64,000 bases of DNA from Psychrobacter sp. JCM 18902. Its GTDB lineage: Bacteria > Pseudomonadota > Gammaproteobacteria > Pseudomonadales > Moraxellaceae. The DNA lies in assembly GCF_904846615.1 (NCBI RefSeq), contig NZ_CAJHBK010000001.1, positions 186,001 through 250,000 on the forward strand, written 5' to 3'. Below, one piece after another: positions 1 to 10,700 of the stretch (position 1 is the stretch's first letter; every line of letters starts with the position of its first letter). A program made the position numbers and the translations under genes. Below the pieces are notes generated by a model. That model was not told the DNA's origin. It ran no database searches and saw nothing but the letters and a program-made list of their open reading frames with translations.

Positions 1-179
1 GCGTTAACAAGGATTTGACAAGTTTAACGGTCGTATTTTTATCTGAGGTAATAAGCTCGGTGGGATTTGCTACCATAGTGGATCGCTTAGAAAAAAATAT
101 AAAAAAATTAAACAATCAGTATAAATCTTATAAATGTTTTGACTTTATACTGACTGTTATCAAAGTAAAGGCAAAGTGC
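1..179. other. Left-edge non-coding stretch behind fbp
   Basis: I see no convincing gene here. A dyad at about 117-155 has 8-bp arms (AGTATAAA and TTTATACT). On the minus strand it is followed by a T-rich run, so it could be a weak terminator for fbp. The open frame running rightward from 15 into fbp is composition-driven and overlaps the end of fbp antisense. Confidence 0.4.
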
Positions 180-1163
180 TTATTTATCAGCGTAAGTTAC
201 ATGCAAATTTTTAACATAATAGACTTCATTTTTGCTGCCAAGTACCACTGGGACGCGTTGGTGAATGTCATTCGGTTCTATGTCTAAAATACGATTGACT
301 GCATCGGTAGCAGCGCCACCAGCGCGTTCAATCAATAAGCTCATTGGATTGGCTTCATACATCAAGCGTAATTTGCCTGCTTTATTGGCATATTTGGTAT
401 CGAACGGATAAGTGAAGAGACCACCGCGACATAAAATACGATGCACATCACCGACCATGGCGGCCACCCAGCGTGTATTGAAATCGCGACCACGGACACC
501 CGTTTCGCCAGCAATTAACTCATCGATATACTGCTGCATGGGTGCGCGCCAGTAGCGGTAGTTTGAAGCATTGATGGCATATTCGCTGGTATCGGCATCG
601 ATTTGCACGTTTTCTTGTATGAGTACATAATCGTTAGTGTCAGGATCTAGGCTAAACATCACGACATGATCGGCGATAGTTAGCGCTAGTACGGTAGAGG
701 TGCCATATAATAAATAGCCTGCTGCTAGCTGTTGATTACCTGCTTGCAAGAAGTCGCTATTTTCACTGACTTGACCTTGGCGCTGGTACGGTAAAATAGA
801 AAAGATAGTGCCAACGGCCATATTAATATCGATGTTTGATGAACCATCAAGCGGATCGAACAATACCAACAAACTGCCATCTGCATTGGCAGGGGTAGCA
901 TCGTCAAGCTCTTCTGAGGCAACGCCTGCACAATATGTATTTTTCGCTAATGCATCTAACAATAAGTCATTGGCCAGTACGTCCAGTTTCTTTTGGTCTT
1001 CACCTTGGACGTTTTGGTTACCAGCTTCGCCTAGAATGTCTGCTAGTGCCCCTTTTCTCAATAATTGTGAGATGGTTTTACCCACGTCAGTGACAGTCGT
1101 AATAACGTCACTCAGTGCAGGATTTGGTGAATAATCATTGAGATAGTCTGTAAGAGTTGTCAT
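180..1163 (-). CDS. fbp: Class I fructose-1,6-bisphosphatase
   Basis: This enzyme hydrolyses fructose 1,6-bisphosphate to fructose 6-phosphate, the committed step of gluconeogenesis, in the cytoplasm. The 327-residue length is normal for the class I family. The metal and substrate motif [11 protein letters not shown] is present, as are VASEELDD upstream of it and [18 protein letters not shown] near the C-terminus. The ATG at 1163 is preceded by AGGAAG at suitable spacing. The gene stands alone and diverges from pyrB across a 416-bp gap. Assignment is by recognition of family motifs and is secure. Confidence 0.96.
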   Translation of the reverse strand: MTTLTDYLNDYSPNPALSDVITTVTDVGKTISQLLRKGALADILGEAGNQNVQGEDQKKLDVLANDLLLDALAKNTYCAGVASEELDDATPANADGSLLVLFDPLDGSSNIDINMAVGTIFSILPYQRQGQVSENSDFLQAGNQQLAAGYLLYGTSTVLALTIADHVVMFSLDPDTNDYVLIQENVQIDADTSEYAINASNYRYWRAPMQQYIDELIAGETGVRGRDFNTRWVAAMVGDVHRILCRGGLFTYPFDTKYANKAGKLRLMYEANPMSLLIERAGGAATDAVNRILDIEPNDIHQRVPVVLGSKNEVYYVKNLHVTYADK

Positions 1164-1579
1164 AAGGCTTCCTAATAAATGCTGTTAAAATAAAGGCTAC
1201 TGAAACTAAGGATTAAATAAGGGGTTGGAAAGTCGGTTGGGTCGCACGTTACAGACCTAAATCTGGCAAATTTTTAAATACCTCGCACGGCATCTTTGTC
1301 CTGACCACAAAATCAGCTACACTATCACTATTATTATTTATTTATCGTTTGGCTAAGCGGATTTTTAATGATGGTTTTGACAGGTCTATGGCTACTGCCC
1401 AAGAGGATGACGATGGCTGTTTTTTACAGCGCTATGTCTCTCACTGTCACTGGGGTAAATTGTAGCAAATAAGTGCCAAAATGTCCTTGTCTCTGTGCTT
1501 ATCGTCGACTATAAATCGCCAAAAAACGCATAAATAATGATTATTAAATCATATAAACCAACAATAAAGACCTGCCACT
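1164..1579. other. Divergent fbp-pyrB intergenic region
   Basis: There is no gene in this 416-bp gap. It holds the fbp ribosome-binding site at its left end and a good sigma-70 promoter candidate for pyrB at 1487-1515. I did not find a clear pyrimidine attenuator hairpin with a T-run. Confidence 0.5.
1487..1515 (+). promoter_or_regulatory. Candidate sigma-70 promoter for pyrB
   Basis: A -35 TTGTCT at 1487-1492 and a -10 TATAAA at 1510-1515 are separated by exactly 17 bp. This would start transcription near 1522, about 60 bp before the pyrB ATG. It is a sequence match only. Confidence 0.5.
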
Positions 1580-2653
1580 ATGCCAAATTCTATCGATAGC
1601 CGCTCAACTCAGACAGTCTCGCCAACGGATTATGCCAAATTCGACCCTGATACCATTCATGAGAAACTTGATGCGTCGTTAAGTCGTCCGCAGCTTAATA
1701 GCGATGGCAGTATTCGCCATTTTTTGGGGGTGGAAGGTCTTAATAAAGCGCAATTACAAGCAATTATTGCCAAAGCAGAGACATTCTTTGATGAAAACGG
1801 GCAGCTGATTAACCGTCCTGAGCTTGAAGGCTATACGGTGATGAATTTGTTTTTTGAACCATCGACGCGTACCCGTACGACTTTTGAAGTAGCTGAAAAG
1901 CGTCTCGGTGCCAATGTGCTCAATATCGATATCGAGCGCTCTAGTACCAAAAAAGGTGAAAGCTTGCGCGATACGCTGTGGAATCTACAAGCCATGACGG
2001 CAGATATTTTTGTGGTACGGCATTCAGCATCAGGTGCTGCCCATTTTATGGCAACAGAGGTGACACCCGATATTGCTATTATTAATGGCGGTGATGGCTG
2101 GCATGCGCATCCAACCCAAGGGATGCTCGATATGCTGACCATTCACCGTGAAGCGCCGCGCCCATTTGAAGAATTGTCAGTGGCTATCGTTGGTGATATT
2201 AAGCATTCACGGGTCGCACGCTCTGATATCAGTGCCCTACAAACGTTAGGCGTTAAAGACATTCGCGTCTGCGCGCCGCGTACCCTGTTACCTAAAGGCA
2301 TTGAGCGTTTTGGGGTACAAGTCTATGAAGATATGAATGAATGTGTCACGGACTGTGATGTCATTATGGGATTAAGAATACAAAACGAACGTATCGGCTC
2401 GCCGCTGCTAGCATCATCGAGTGAATACTATAAGCATTATGGTATTACACCAGAGCGCATGGCATTGGCTAAGCCCGATGCGTTGGTCATGCATCCAGGG
2501 CCGATGAACCGCGGTGTTGAGATTGCATCAAGCGTTGCCGATGGCGACCAGTCAGTGATTTTAAAACAGGTGAATAATGGCATCGCTATTCGTATGGCAG
2601 TACTGTCATTAGCTATGGAAGGTCAGCGCGCTCACCAAGCCGCGAGTAAATAA
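1580..2653 (+). CDS. pyrB: Aspartate carbamoyltransferase, catalytic subunit
   Basis: The enzyme joins carbamoyl phosphate and L-aspartate to give N-carbamoyl-aspartate, the second step of UMP synthesis. The carbamoyl-phosphate loop [20 protein letters not shown] lies near residues 91-110, HPTQGMLDM near 177 and [12 protein letters not shown] near 308. At 357 residues it has about 45 residues more at the N-terminus than the E. coli chain. That extension is typical of the Pseudomonas-type (class A) enzyme, in which PyrB assembles with a PyrC-like partner. That partner follows 60 bp downstream, so the two probably form one transcription unit and one complex. Confidence 0.97.
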   Translation: MPNSIDSRSTQTVSPTDYAKFDPDTIHEKLDASLSRPQLNSDGSIRHFLGVEGLNKAQLQAIIAKAETFFDENGQLINRPELEGYTVMNLFFEPSTRTRTTFEVAEKRLGANVLNIDIERSSTKKGESLRDTLWNLQAMTADIFVVRHSASGAAHFMATEVTPDIAIINGGDGWHAHPTQGMLDMLTIHREAPRPFEELSVAIVGDIKHSRVARSDISALQTLGVKDIRVCAPRTLLPKGIERFGVQVYEDMNECVTDCDVIMGLRIQNERIGSPLLASSSEYYKHYGITPERMALAKPDALVMHPGPMNRGVEIASSVADGDQSVILKQVNNGIAIRMAVLSLAMEGQRAHQAASK

Positions 2654-2713
2654 TCCTCTGCCTCGCTGTTTTATATTTATTTATCCCATTTTATTGATAC
2701 GGTAATAACGCTC

Positions 2714-3925
2714 ATGACAACTATGTTAAATACGGATGCAACGATAATTAACCATCTTCCTCAATCATTTAAAGACTCACTATCAAGTGCTGCGACAGAT
2801 AAGTTGGCATCACTCGAAGCTGGTCGTGAAATGTGGCTCCTGCCGCCTTTAGTTGATTTGTGCGCCCGCCTACGTGAACCAGGTCAACAACAACATGGCA
2901 CTTTGGAATCAGAAGGACGCGCTGCTCGTGGCAATGGTTTCTTGCATGTGGTCATTCCTCCTGATACCAATCCTATCTTAGAGAACGGTTCATTATTAAA
3001 AGGCTTACGTGAGCGCGCGCTTGGTGATGGCGGCATATATTTGCATATTTTAGGTGCGTTGACTGCTGGTTTAGAAGGCGAGCGTCCATCAAATATCGCT
3101 GGGCTTAAAAAAGGCGGTTGTATAGCCGTTTCTAATGCGCGCCGTCCTTTTCGCAATGATTTAGTATTACTGCGTACACTGGAATACGCCGCGACTTTTA
3201 ATATGAAAGTATTCTTTTATCCTGATGAACCAAGTCTATCTGGTGATGGCGTGGCGCATGAAGGTTATATCGCGTCATATCACGGCTTGCAAGGGATTCC
3301 TTGGATCGCTGAAACGGTTGCCTTATCAACGCAGTTGCTAATGGTTGAAGAAACGGGCATCGCCGCTCACTTTAGTCAACTATCCTGTAAATCTTCAATC
3401 GAATTGATGCGCTGGGCAAAAGATAAAGGCTTGCCCGTGACTTGTGATGTGGCGATGCATCAGTTGTATTTGACCGATGACAATTTAGAGGGTTTTAACG
3501 CTCAAGCCTACGTATTACCGCCCCTGCGTAGCAATACCGATCAGCAAGCCATCCGCCGTGGTTTGAAAGATGGCACCATTGATGCGATATGTAGCCATCA
3601 TGAACCCTTGAACAGTACCGCCAAAAAAGCCCCATTTGCTGAGAGTACACCAGGCATCTCAAATTTTGATACCTTTATGGCGCTGGCTTGTCAGCTAGTA
3701 AATGATGAGGTATTAACCTTAGAGCAACTTGTCGATAAAATCTGTCTCAATCCGGCGAAAATCGCTGGTATTAGTGAGCAATATGAAAAAATCGGCGGCG
3801 CAGTACTGGTGGATCCTAATTTGGAATGGCAAGTGACCGCCCAATCCATGCTGTCCAATGGTAAAAACACGCCATTCTTTAATCAGCAGTTGCAAGGCCG
3901 CGTTGTGGAGACTTTCTTTGGCTAA
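2714..3925 (+). CDS. pyrC': Inactive dihydroorotase homologue (PyrC'), ATCase partner
   Basis: The 403-residue chain has the dihydroorotase fold signature, but the metal site is destroyed. The usual DxHxHLREPG appears here as DLCARLREPG (residues 48-57), so both metal-binding histidines are Cys50 and Arg52. The late T/S-D-H-x-P motif reads SHHEP, with His295 in place of the catalytic aspartate. In Pseudomonas such a protein has no dihydroorotase activity and serves as a structural scaffold for PyrB. Its position 60 bp after pyrB supports the same role. A genuine dihydroorotase must be encoded elsewhere. The ATG at 2714 has only a weak ribosome site; an in-frame ATG lies three codons later. 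Confidence 0.93.
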   Translation: MTTMLNTDATIINHLPQSFKDSLSSAATDKLASLEAGREMWLLPPLVDLCARLREPGQQQHGTLESEGRAARGNGFLHVVIPPDTNPILENGSLLKGLRERALGDGGIYLHILGALTAGLEGERPSNIAGLKKGGCIAVSNARRPFRNDLVLLRTLEYAATFNMKVFFYPDEPSLSGDGVAHEGYIASYHGLQGIPWIAETVALSTQLLMVEETGIAAHFSQLSCKSSIELMRWAKDKGLPVTCDVAMHQLYLTDDNLEGFNAQAYVLPPLRSNTDQQAIRRGLKDGTIDAICSHHEPLNSTAKKAPFAESTPGISNFDTFMALACQLVNDEVLTLEQLVDKICLNPAKIAGISEQYEKIGGAVLVDPNLEWQVTAQSMLSNGKNTPFFNQQLQGRVVETFFG

Positions 3926-4466
3926 TTTGCCTAGGCAGGATGATAGTCTGCAACCATCCTCGAAGGATAGCGATCATCACTTGCACAACCAAACCATCAA
4001 GTCGCACAGTACTGCTAGTGAATCTATCAAAGCGGTGGCAATCTATGAGGTGGTTAAAGGGGTCGGTGCGCTATTAGGGGCAGGGGCTTTATGGTCATGG
4101 CATACTGACCTTGAGCATTGGCTGACGACGGCGACTGATTCTTGGCAACAGACTTTTGGACAGCTACTGGCACCGCAAGTTGACAGTGCAGTACGGATTG
4201 CCCAGCAGGCAAGTAAAAACTGGTCATTATTCTTGTTATTAATCTTTGCTTACGCCAGTCTGCGTTTCCTTGAGGCTTATGGCTTATGGCAAGATAAAAC
4301 ATGGGCGTATTGGTTTGGTGTGCTGGGTTATGGGGTGTTTATTCCTATTGAGCTTTACTATCTAATCGTTAGCCCATTTGATTGGTTTAAGCTTGGGATA
4401 TTAGTCTCGAATCTTCTTATTGTGGTCGTGGTCTATCGTAATATGAAGCGAAAGGGTCTGATATAA
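3918..4466 (+). CDS. DUF2127-like small integral membrane protein
   Basis: This predicted inner-membrane protein of about 182 residues has a polar, His/Ser-rich N-terminus. Hydrophobic segments follow, around YEVVKGVGALLGAGALW, LFLLLIFAYASLRFLEAYGLW and FGVLGYGVFIPIELYYLIV, with a last one near the C-terminus. The pattern matches the DUF2127 family, whose function is unknown. I chose TTG at 3918 because GGAG at 3907-3910 is well spaced before it; it overlaps the pyrC' stop by 8 bp, suggesting translational coupling. An ATG at 3858 is in frame but lies deep inside pyrC'. Whether it has any role in pyrimidine metabolism cannot be told from sequence. Confidence 0.75.
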   Translation: MANLPRQDDSLQPSSKDSDHHLHNQTIKSHSTASESIKAVAIYEVVKGVGALLGAGALWSWHTDLEHWLTTATDSWQQTFGQLLAPQVDSAVRIAQQASKNWSLFLLLIFAYASLRFLEAYGLWQDKTWAYWFGVLGYGVFIPIELYYLIVSPFDWFKLGILVSNLLIVVVVYRNMKRKGLI

Positions 4467-4512
4467 AAAGGGCTTATTATAGCGCCTATCAAAAAAACTG
4501 AATGTGTATGAA

Positions 4513-4547
4513 AAAGCCAGCGTAAGATACTATCTTATGCTGGCTTT
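4513..4547. terminator. Bidirectional intrinsic terminator
   Basis: A 16-17 bp stem (arms starting AAAGCCAGCG and ending GCTGGCTTT, one wobble pair) lies between two convergent genes, with T-rich runs on both strands. Confidence 0.85.
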
Positions 4548-4584
4548 CTTTTGCTAAAACGATTGGCTTAAAACTGGTTATAAA

Positions 4585-5892
4585 TTATGGCTTTGCTGTA
4601 CTCTTATCAGTGCGAATGCTTTTGGCGACTTTGCCAATACTCAAACCTTGCACCAAGATAGAGAATATCACGACTGCATAAGTGAGCGCCAACAAGATAT
4701 CGCGTTCGGTTCCCAGCGGCAGCTGCAACACTAAGGCAACCGAAATACCCCCACGTAATCCGCCCCATGTCAGCACTTTCCATGCACCAGTCGGCAAATC
4801 GAGCTGACGATGAAAGGTTTTGGTCGTCATACCTACAACGATAAAACGCGCAAGTAGGGCAATGACAATCGTCAAGCCAGCGGCGATAAATAAATTACCC
4901 GAATAAGCAATCATCACTACTTCTAAACCGATGAGTACGAATAAAATAGCATTGAGAATTTCATCGATTAATTCCCAAAATAAATCAATATAATGCCGCG
5001 TTTTATCGCTCATCGCCAATGCTCGTCCGCGATTACCAACCATTAATCCCATCATCACCATGGCGAGTGGTCCTGATAAATGCCAATGACTGGCGAGTGC
5101 ATAACCACCTATCACACCAGCAAGCGTTAACAACACTTCTTCTTGATAGCTATCGATACTTTTCAGCATGTAATACAAAATCGACCCAAGTACCAACCCA
5201 AAAATAATGCCGCCACCGGCTTCGACCGCTAGAGTATGCGCCACATAATTGGCGGTTGGGATATCACCACTGGATAAAATACCTAGCAGCAATACAAAGA
5301 TGACGACGCCGATACCATCATTAAATAAAGACTCGCCCGCGATGACCGTTTCTATACTTTTTGGCGCGCCAGCCGATGCCAAAATACCCATTACGGCAAT
5401 GGGGTCGGTCGGTGATATTAGAGCACCGAATAGCAAACACCAAAGAAACGGCAAACCGAAACCAAGCAGCGGCAGCATAAAATAAAGCGCCGTGGCGATA
5501 AGCATCGCAGAGACGATGGTACCGACGCAAGCAAGGATGCCAATAGGCAGCTTATAACGTTTTAAATCGCTGATATTGACGTGCAGCGCCCCTGCAAATA
5601 ACAGCATAGAGAGCATGCCGTCTAATAAAACTTCGGTAAAATCAAGCTGCTCTAACAAGCTTACTTCATAATCAATCAGCTGATCAAATCCCAAAAATCC
5701 CAAAAATATCGCGCCAATAGATAATAAAATGGAGATAACCATCACGCCAATCGTCGTCGGTAGGCCAATAAAACGATGGTTAACGTAAGTTAATAGGGCT
5801 GTGATTGATAAGAATATCGCGCTGATTTCAAGTATGGTTAGGCTACTGGTAGGGGCCATGAAAAAATTCTCAAGTGAGTTTAAAATTGTCAT
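4585..5892 (-). CDS. Cation/proton antiporter, CPA1 (NhaP-like) family
   Basis: A polytopic inner-membrane protein of about 435 residues with roughly 12 hydrophobic segments. It should exchange Na+ or K+ for H+ in pH and salt homeostasis. Recognisable family features are GALISPTDPIAVMGIL in the middle, ESLFNDGIGVVIFVLLLG soon after (the paired-aspartate region of CPA1 exchangers) and WGGLRGGISVALVLQLP near the C-terminus. I placed the start at ATG 5892, just before the first membrane segment. A GTG at 5913 would add seven residues; neither has a strong ribosome site. It lacks the long cytoplasmic tail of some NhaP proteins. Ion specificity cannot be read from the sequence. Confidence 0.88.
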   Translation of the reverse strand: MTILNSLENFFMAPTSSLTILEISAIFLSITALLTYVNHRFIGLPTTIGVMVISILLSIGAIFLGFLGFDQLIDYEVSLLEQLDFTEVLLDGMLSMLLFAGALHVNISDLKRYKLPIGILACVGTIVSAMLIATALYFMLPLLGFGLPFLWCLLFGALISPTDPIAVMGILASAGAPKSIETVIAGESLFNDGIGVVIFVLLLGILSSGDIPTANYVAHTLAVEAGGGIIFGLVLGSILYYMLKSIDSYQEEVLLTLAGVIGGYALASHWHLSGPLAMVMMGLMVGNRGRALAMSDKTRHYIDLFWELIDEILNAILFVLIGLEVVMIAYSGNLFIAAGLTIVIALLARFIVVGMTTKTFHRQLDLPTGAWKVLTWGGLRGGISVALVLQLPLGTERDILLALTYAVVIFSILVQGLSIGKVAKSIRTDKSTAKP

Positions 5893-5958
5893 AAGCTTAG
5901 CGCTTACAAACACTAAATAGGTTTGATTTTAGTTTAGTTATCGCTTGTCTTTTTATTT

Positions 5959-7599
5959 TTATTGCGTTTGTAATGCTTGGCGAATATGGGTGTCAAACGC
6001 GCTAACATAGTTAAAATACTGATGATGAGCATCGTTGCTAAGTATGAACTGTTGGGCTTGTTGGCACATCGCGCTCAAGTCATCTATCAGCTCTTGATAG
6101 CTTAGGTTTTCTTCTCCTGCGCGCTCAATCAGTTTTATCTCATGCAATAGGGTTTGCTGCTGTGCGTTATTTACGCGAGCATAACTTAGATTGACCATCG
6201 CCTGACATAGCGCTTTTAAGACCATCAAATCTGCTGCTGCATACCGACGTATCTCGCCTAGTGATGTATTGATAAAATCAGATATTTTGGGAGTATGAGT
6301 AACTATGGCTAATATCGCCAAGCGTCGCTGTTTAACTTCGGCTTTCGATGAATCATCGTTTTGTGCCGGTGTATAAAAATGATAGGGGCTGGGCGGCTGG
6401 CGACGCATCATAATACTTAAGCAACTGGTCAGTGATTGTACGCAGTTGACCGCTGTTTTTGGATCATTGATACCTGGAGACAATGCTCGTACGGCGATTT
6501 CAGTCATTTGTCCCAAGCTATAAGCAATATCGTTAGAATGAGCCAGTCGTTGTTCGATACGTATACAGCCTGCAAAGCGCTGCCAAAAAAGTCCGTCAGG
6601 GGCACGCGGTACAACAGCTAAAGATGGCGTCGCTGTTTTTTGTCGATTGTTTGGATGACCTGCTGGACGCTGGTAAAAGTAACCGATAACATTTTTGTCA
6701 GTGACATAATCACCAAGATTAATACGCATTTGCACCACTCCGCCATAGTCTTGTGTCAGTGTAATCAGTGACTCAAGGTAAAATTGTTGAACATAACCTG
6801 AGCTTGGTGGATAGATGGGCATCGCTGACCAGTGATGAAACTGTTCAATGTCATGATGTTCTATATCGCGTTGATGCTGGATATCGCAATGATCACGATA
6901 CCAATAGTGAATATTATTAATCGCATCATTGCTGGCGTTTTGAATCACATGTGAGGCTTGAATGGCATGTACCATATGCTGTACAAAGTACACCAGCAAC
7001 AGCGCACATATAATTGCCATGATAATCGCAAAAGTCACTGCGAGCTGTGGCACACCAAAAGCCACGTCATATTTATGGATGGATTTTAACACCAATAAAC
7101 TATAACTAAAGGTGCCAATGAACGCCCCCAATACAAACTGGTTAGGCGTATCGGTCAAAAAATTGCGCAACAGCCGTGGGCCAAATTGCGAAGAGGCCAT
7201 CGACAGTACCGCGATCGTAATAGAAAATGTCGTACCTGCTACGCCTAATACTGCGCCTGCGATGGCAGTCATGATGGCGCGCGCCGCATCGTCGTCACCG
7301 GTAAAAGCAAAGGTAATCTCTCTGACGGTTTCGCGGTCAAAGTGTTGATCAATAGTGACTAATAAAGGCGCAAGCAATATTCCAACGATGACGCAAGCCG
7401 TTGGGATAAACCAATAAGAGCCGATAAGCTGCTGCCATAGGTTTCTTAGTCTATCGGGTAAATCCAGTAGCGTCTGTAGCGACCAGAGCTGGGCAAATTG
7501 CTTTAACCTATGCATGATGGTGAGCAATAGCGACTTAAGCCAGCCACTTTTAGGGTGTTTATCCAATATAATGTGCTCCAAAAACGACCTAAAAATCAA
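5959..7599 (-). CDS. DUF2254 family membrane protein
   Basis: A predicted inner-membrane protein of up to 546 residues. Hydrophobic segments occur in the first half (around SYWFIPTACVIVGILLAPLL, then IMTAIAGAVLGVAG, FVLGAFIGTFSYSLLVL and VTFAIIMAIICALLLVYF), with a large soluble C-terminal half. The pattern GTTFSITIAVLSMASSQFGPRL and the later LSPGINDPKTA are typical of DUF2254. Function is unknown. The start is unresolved: TTG 7599 is the longest, TTG 7566 has GGAG about 9 bp before it, and ATG 7515 still keeps every conserved segment. It follows in the same direction as the M66 gene, but the strong terminator at 7700-7732 separates them. Confidence 0.82.
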   Translation of the reverse strand: MIFRSFLEHIILDKHPKSGWLKSLLLTIMHRLKQFAQLWSLQTLLDLPDRLRNLWQQLIGSYWFIPTACVIVGILLAPLLVTIDQHFDRETVREITFAFTGDDDAARAIMTAIAGAVLGVAGTTFSITIAVLSMASSQFGPRLLRNFLTDTPNQFVLGAFIGTFSYSLLVLKSIHKYDVAFGVPQLAVTFAIIMAIICALLLVYFVQHMVHAIQASHVIQNASNDAINNIHYWYRDHCDIQHQRDIEHHDIEQFHHWSAMPIYPPSSGYVQQFYLESLITLTQDYGGVVQMRINLGDYVTDKNVIGYFYQRPAGHPNNRQKTATPSLAVVPRAPDGLFWQRFAGCIRIEQRLAHSNDIAYSLGQMTEIAVRALSPGINDPKTAVNCVQSLTSCLSIMMRRQPPSPYHFYTPAQNDDSSKAEVKQRRLAILAIVTHTPKISDFINTSLGEIRRYAAADLMVLKALCQAMVNLSYARVNNAQQQTLLHEIKLIERAGEENLSYQELIDDLSAMCQQAQQFILSNDAHHQYFNYVSAFDTHIRQALQTQ

Positions 7600-7699
7600 G
7601 CAAGTTTTATTGATAAAAGCTGTGCTGTTGCACCACTGAATAAAGAGACTTAAAGAGAATTACCTTACCATATAAATAGGATCGTTTAAAAATTTAGTA

Positions 7700-7732
7700 A
7701 AAAATAAGCCCCTATCATAGGGGCTTATTTTT
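7700..7732. terminator. Intrinsic terminator after the M66 metalloprotease gene
   Basis: A perfect 15-bp stem with loop TCA (arms AAAAATAAGCCCCTA and its complement). Its T-runs work on either strand, and it sits 20 bp past the stop of the minus-strand protease gene. Confidence 0.9.
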
Positions 7733-7751
7733 AGCATAATGGATTGTTTTG

Positions 7752-10700
7752 TTAATTGACTAGATTGTCAATCCAAGTGCTTATCGCAGTGCTTACTTTT
7801 GCTAGCACTGATGGCTCTTCTTTACTGTCCATACTTAATGAACGCGTTTGCATATCATCCGTCGATACTGGCTGTTTTTGCAGACTATCTACGATTAACG
7901 GTAGATTATTACCAGCGGTTGCTAAGATAAAGCTTGGGTTTTTGGTTAACGTTGTCCACTTTTGATTCCAGCCACCACTACAATTGTAAGTAATTAAGCT
8001 TCCGCGATTATCTACTAAATTACCAGTACGCAAATCAAAGCATTTGCCACCTTGTTTGATTTGGTCAGTACCGTTCATCTCCCAAACTTGCGCTGGCGAG
8101 TCCAAGCTACAAGTGCCTAAAACGACCCAAGAACCTTGTTCCGTTAAACACTGATCTAATGCCATTTTGCTGTGAATTTTACCTTTAAGATCGTAAATCC
8201 ACTGTTCAGAGTCATCACCAGTACAGCCACTTGGGCCGCTAATAAAGCTATTTAACTTACCATCTTCTAGAGTTTCAACTTTAAGGCAGTTGTTGCCATT
8301 ACGGATAGTAGTCACATTATCTAAAGGTTTGTCATCTTGTAGCTCTAAATCTACAACAAACTTTTGAAATTCGGTAAGTGCTTCAGACTCTTTTTTGATT
8401 AAATCCGTACGATAGACATTGACCCAGCGGTTTAGACGATTTAGAGTTTCTTGCTGCTTCTCATAACGCTCTAATGTTTGGAGTGCTAAAGGGCTAAGCT
8501 CATCACGATACTCTTTGTAAGAATCATATAACAACTGACCATTGGCGTCTAAACTAATAGTCGAATTTTCTGCTTGAGCAAGAAGTTTCTGCTCTAAGAT
8601 TGGCAATTCTACCTTTCTTAGTGCCGTATAGCCCTGTTCTTTACCAAAGGTAACCGCAGGTTTAATCGCCTCACTATATTGACGAATATCAATGGTTGAG
8701 AGCTGTACTTGTGCTTCATTGACCTTTTTACAGTACAAATCCACTTTTTTCGGATCTTCAGCGATGGCTAAATTGATATGGAATTTATTGGCATTACCAT
8801 TCATTCGATTAGGAGCCAACGCAATATCATTAATCGTGTTATTACTATAAGTGACGCTTAACCAGCAGCTTGCTGATTCAAGTGAGTTATTCGGTGTCGG
8901 TAACTCAAAGACGTTGCCCCAGTTACCACGTGCTTCTGGATAAATGATGCCTTTTTGCGCGACAGGGTCATAACCGCCTAAAATGGTAAATACTGGCACG
9001 CCTTGTAAGCGTGGTTTTAAGTAATTACCGTTGGCACTGTTGTACCAAACGTTTTTGGATTCTTTCCACACTTTAGGCTGGATGACTTCCATCTTTCTAA
9101 GCTCAGCATTCCATTTCTTATAGCCAGTTGGTGAGTCAGCGTCAAATACTGCTTTATCAAATGCTGGCTGTATCTTAATTTTTGTACTATAACCCGTATA
9201 GTGAGTATAGTTTGAATAAGCGCCACTCTGTGATCCACCAGACATCGCATCGCGACCATAGCCATAGGTGGCTAAGAAAAGAGGTTTACCAGTGAGACCA
9301 TCACCCTCGACCTGTCGTGGCCAGTCTAAGTTGCTGCGCATTTTGTTTCTGACGCCATTATAGCCCCAGCCACTATTAGCATGATGCTCGGCCCAAAAGA
9401 AATCGCCGTTCTGTTCACCAGGATAATGACTCAAGCCATAATGATGACCGATTTCGTGGCTGAACTCATTACCTTGAGAGTCGATTAGGGTCAACATACC
9501 ATTACCGCCGCTTAAGCCGTGGTTATATTCACCATTCTTATATTTACCGCGAGCGTGATGCGCATTGACGTTTTGGGTCAATTGCGGTTGCTCTTGACTT
9601 TGCATTGAAGCACTGGTGACGCCCCAATTGGCTAAATTAATGCCAACACCAAAGGTTGATTTCGCGGTGTTTTCGCGCATATCACCAGCATAAACGCCAG
9701 CATCATTTGAGTCACTGATTGAATCATAAATAGTGCCATTGGCGACCATTACTCGTTCGAGCTTCATGTCATCATAGCTAGCAACGGTCATTTGTGCTGC
9801 TGGAATGGTTTGGAAGTAGTCTGAACCCGCTCTTTCTGGATCGCGTAGCATATAATGACCCCAAGATTGAGGTGCATCCGTTAACATGCCCAGACGGATA
9901 TTGGTCAATACCAACTCACCAGGGGCGGCAAAATCTATGTTATCTTCTGACAATTCACCGCTACGATTTTGGTCATCCACAATGCGAATTTTGAGACCAC
10001 CTTGTACCTCATCCCAGTTGAGTTTGGTTGACCAAGCACGCTTACTGTAAGCAACGCGTGCGCGCTGATCAGTGTTAGTCTGATCCGTGTCTGGGATTTG
10101 AGTCGGATCGGCTAAATTGACAGTTCGTAATAAAACCCCGTCTTTGTAAATTTCAGCCGCTAATTTATTAATGTCACCCATTTCAAGCGTAGGCGTCACT
10201 AATAACAGCGCCTCTTTTTCTGCCGTCAGGCGCGGCATGTTTTTTGCTTCGTTACCCTGTGGATCAACGGTATGATTCTGCCCAAACTGTATCATCGCTT
10301 GAAAGTCGCCAACCAAGTCTGGACGAATAGCACGAATTTCTCCCGCTCTACCATCGTGGTCAAAAAACCCTAATAAATAAAAATCAGCAATATCCTTTTT
10401 TGGTTCTGGATATTTAATAGGCGTACTTGGTTCAAGTGGCGTAGCAGGAATACTCGTTACCGGTGGCTTAACAGGCGTACTTGGCCCAATTGGCGTAGCA
10501 GGAATGCTCGTTACTGGTGGCTTAATAGGCGTACTTGGTTCAAGTGGCGTAGCAGGAATACTCGTTGCTGGCGGCTTAATAGGCGTATTTGGCCCAATTG
10601 GTGTAGCAGGAATGCTCGTTATTGGTGGTTTAACAGGCGTACTTGGTTCAAGCGGCGTAGCAGGAATACTCGTTATTGGCGGCTTAACAGGCGTGCTTGG

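Noticed and set aside
15..287. A 90-codon plus-strand open frame at the left edge
   Set aside because: It overlaps the end of fbp antisense, has no ribosome site and shows only AT-driven composition.
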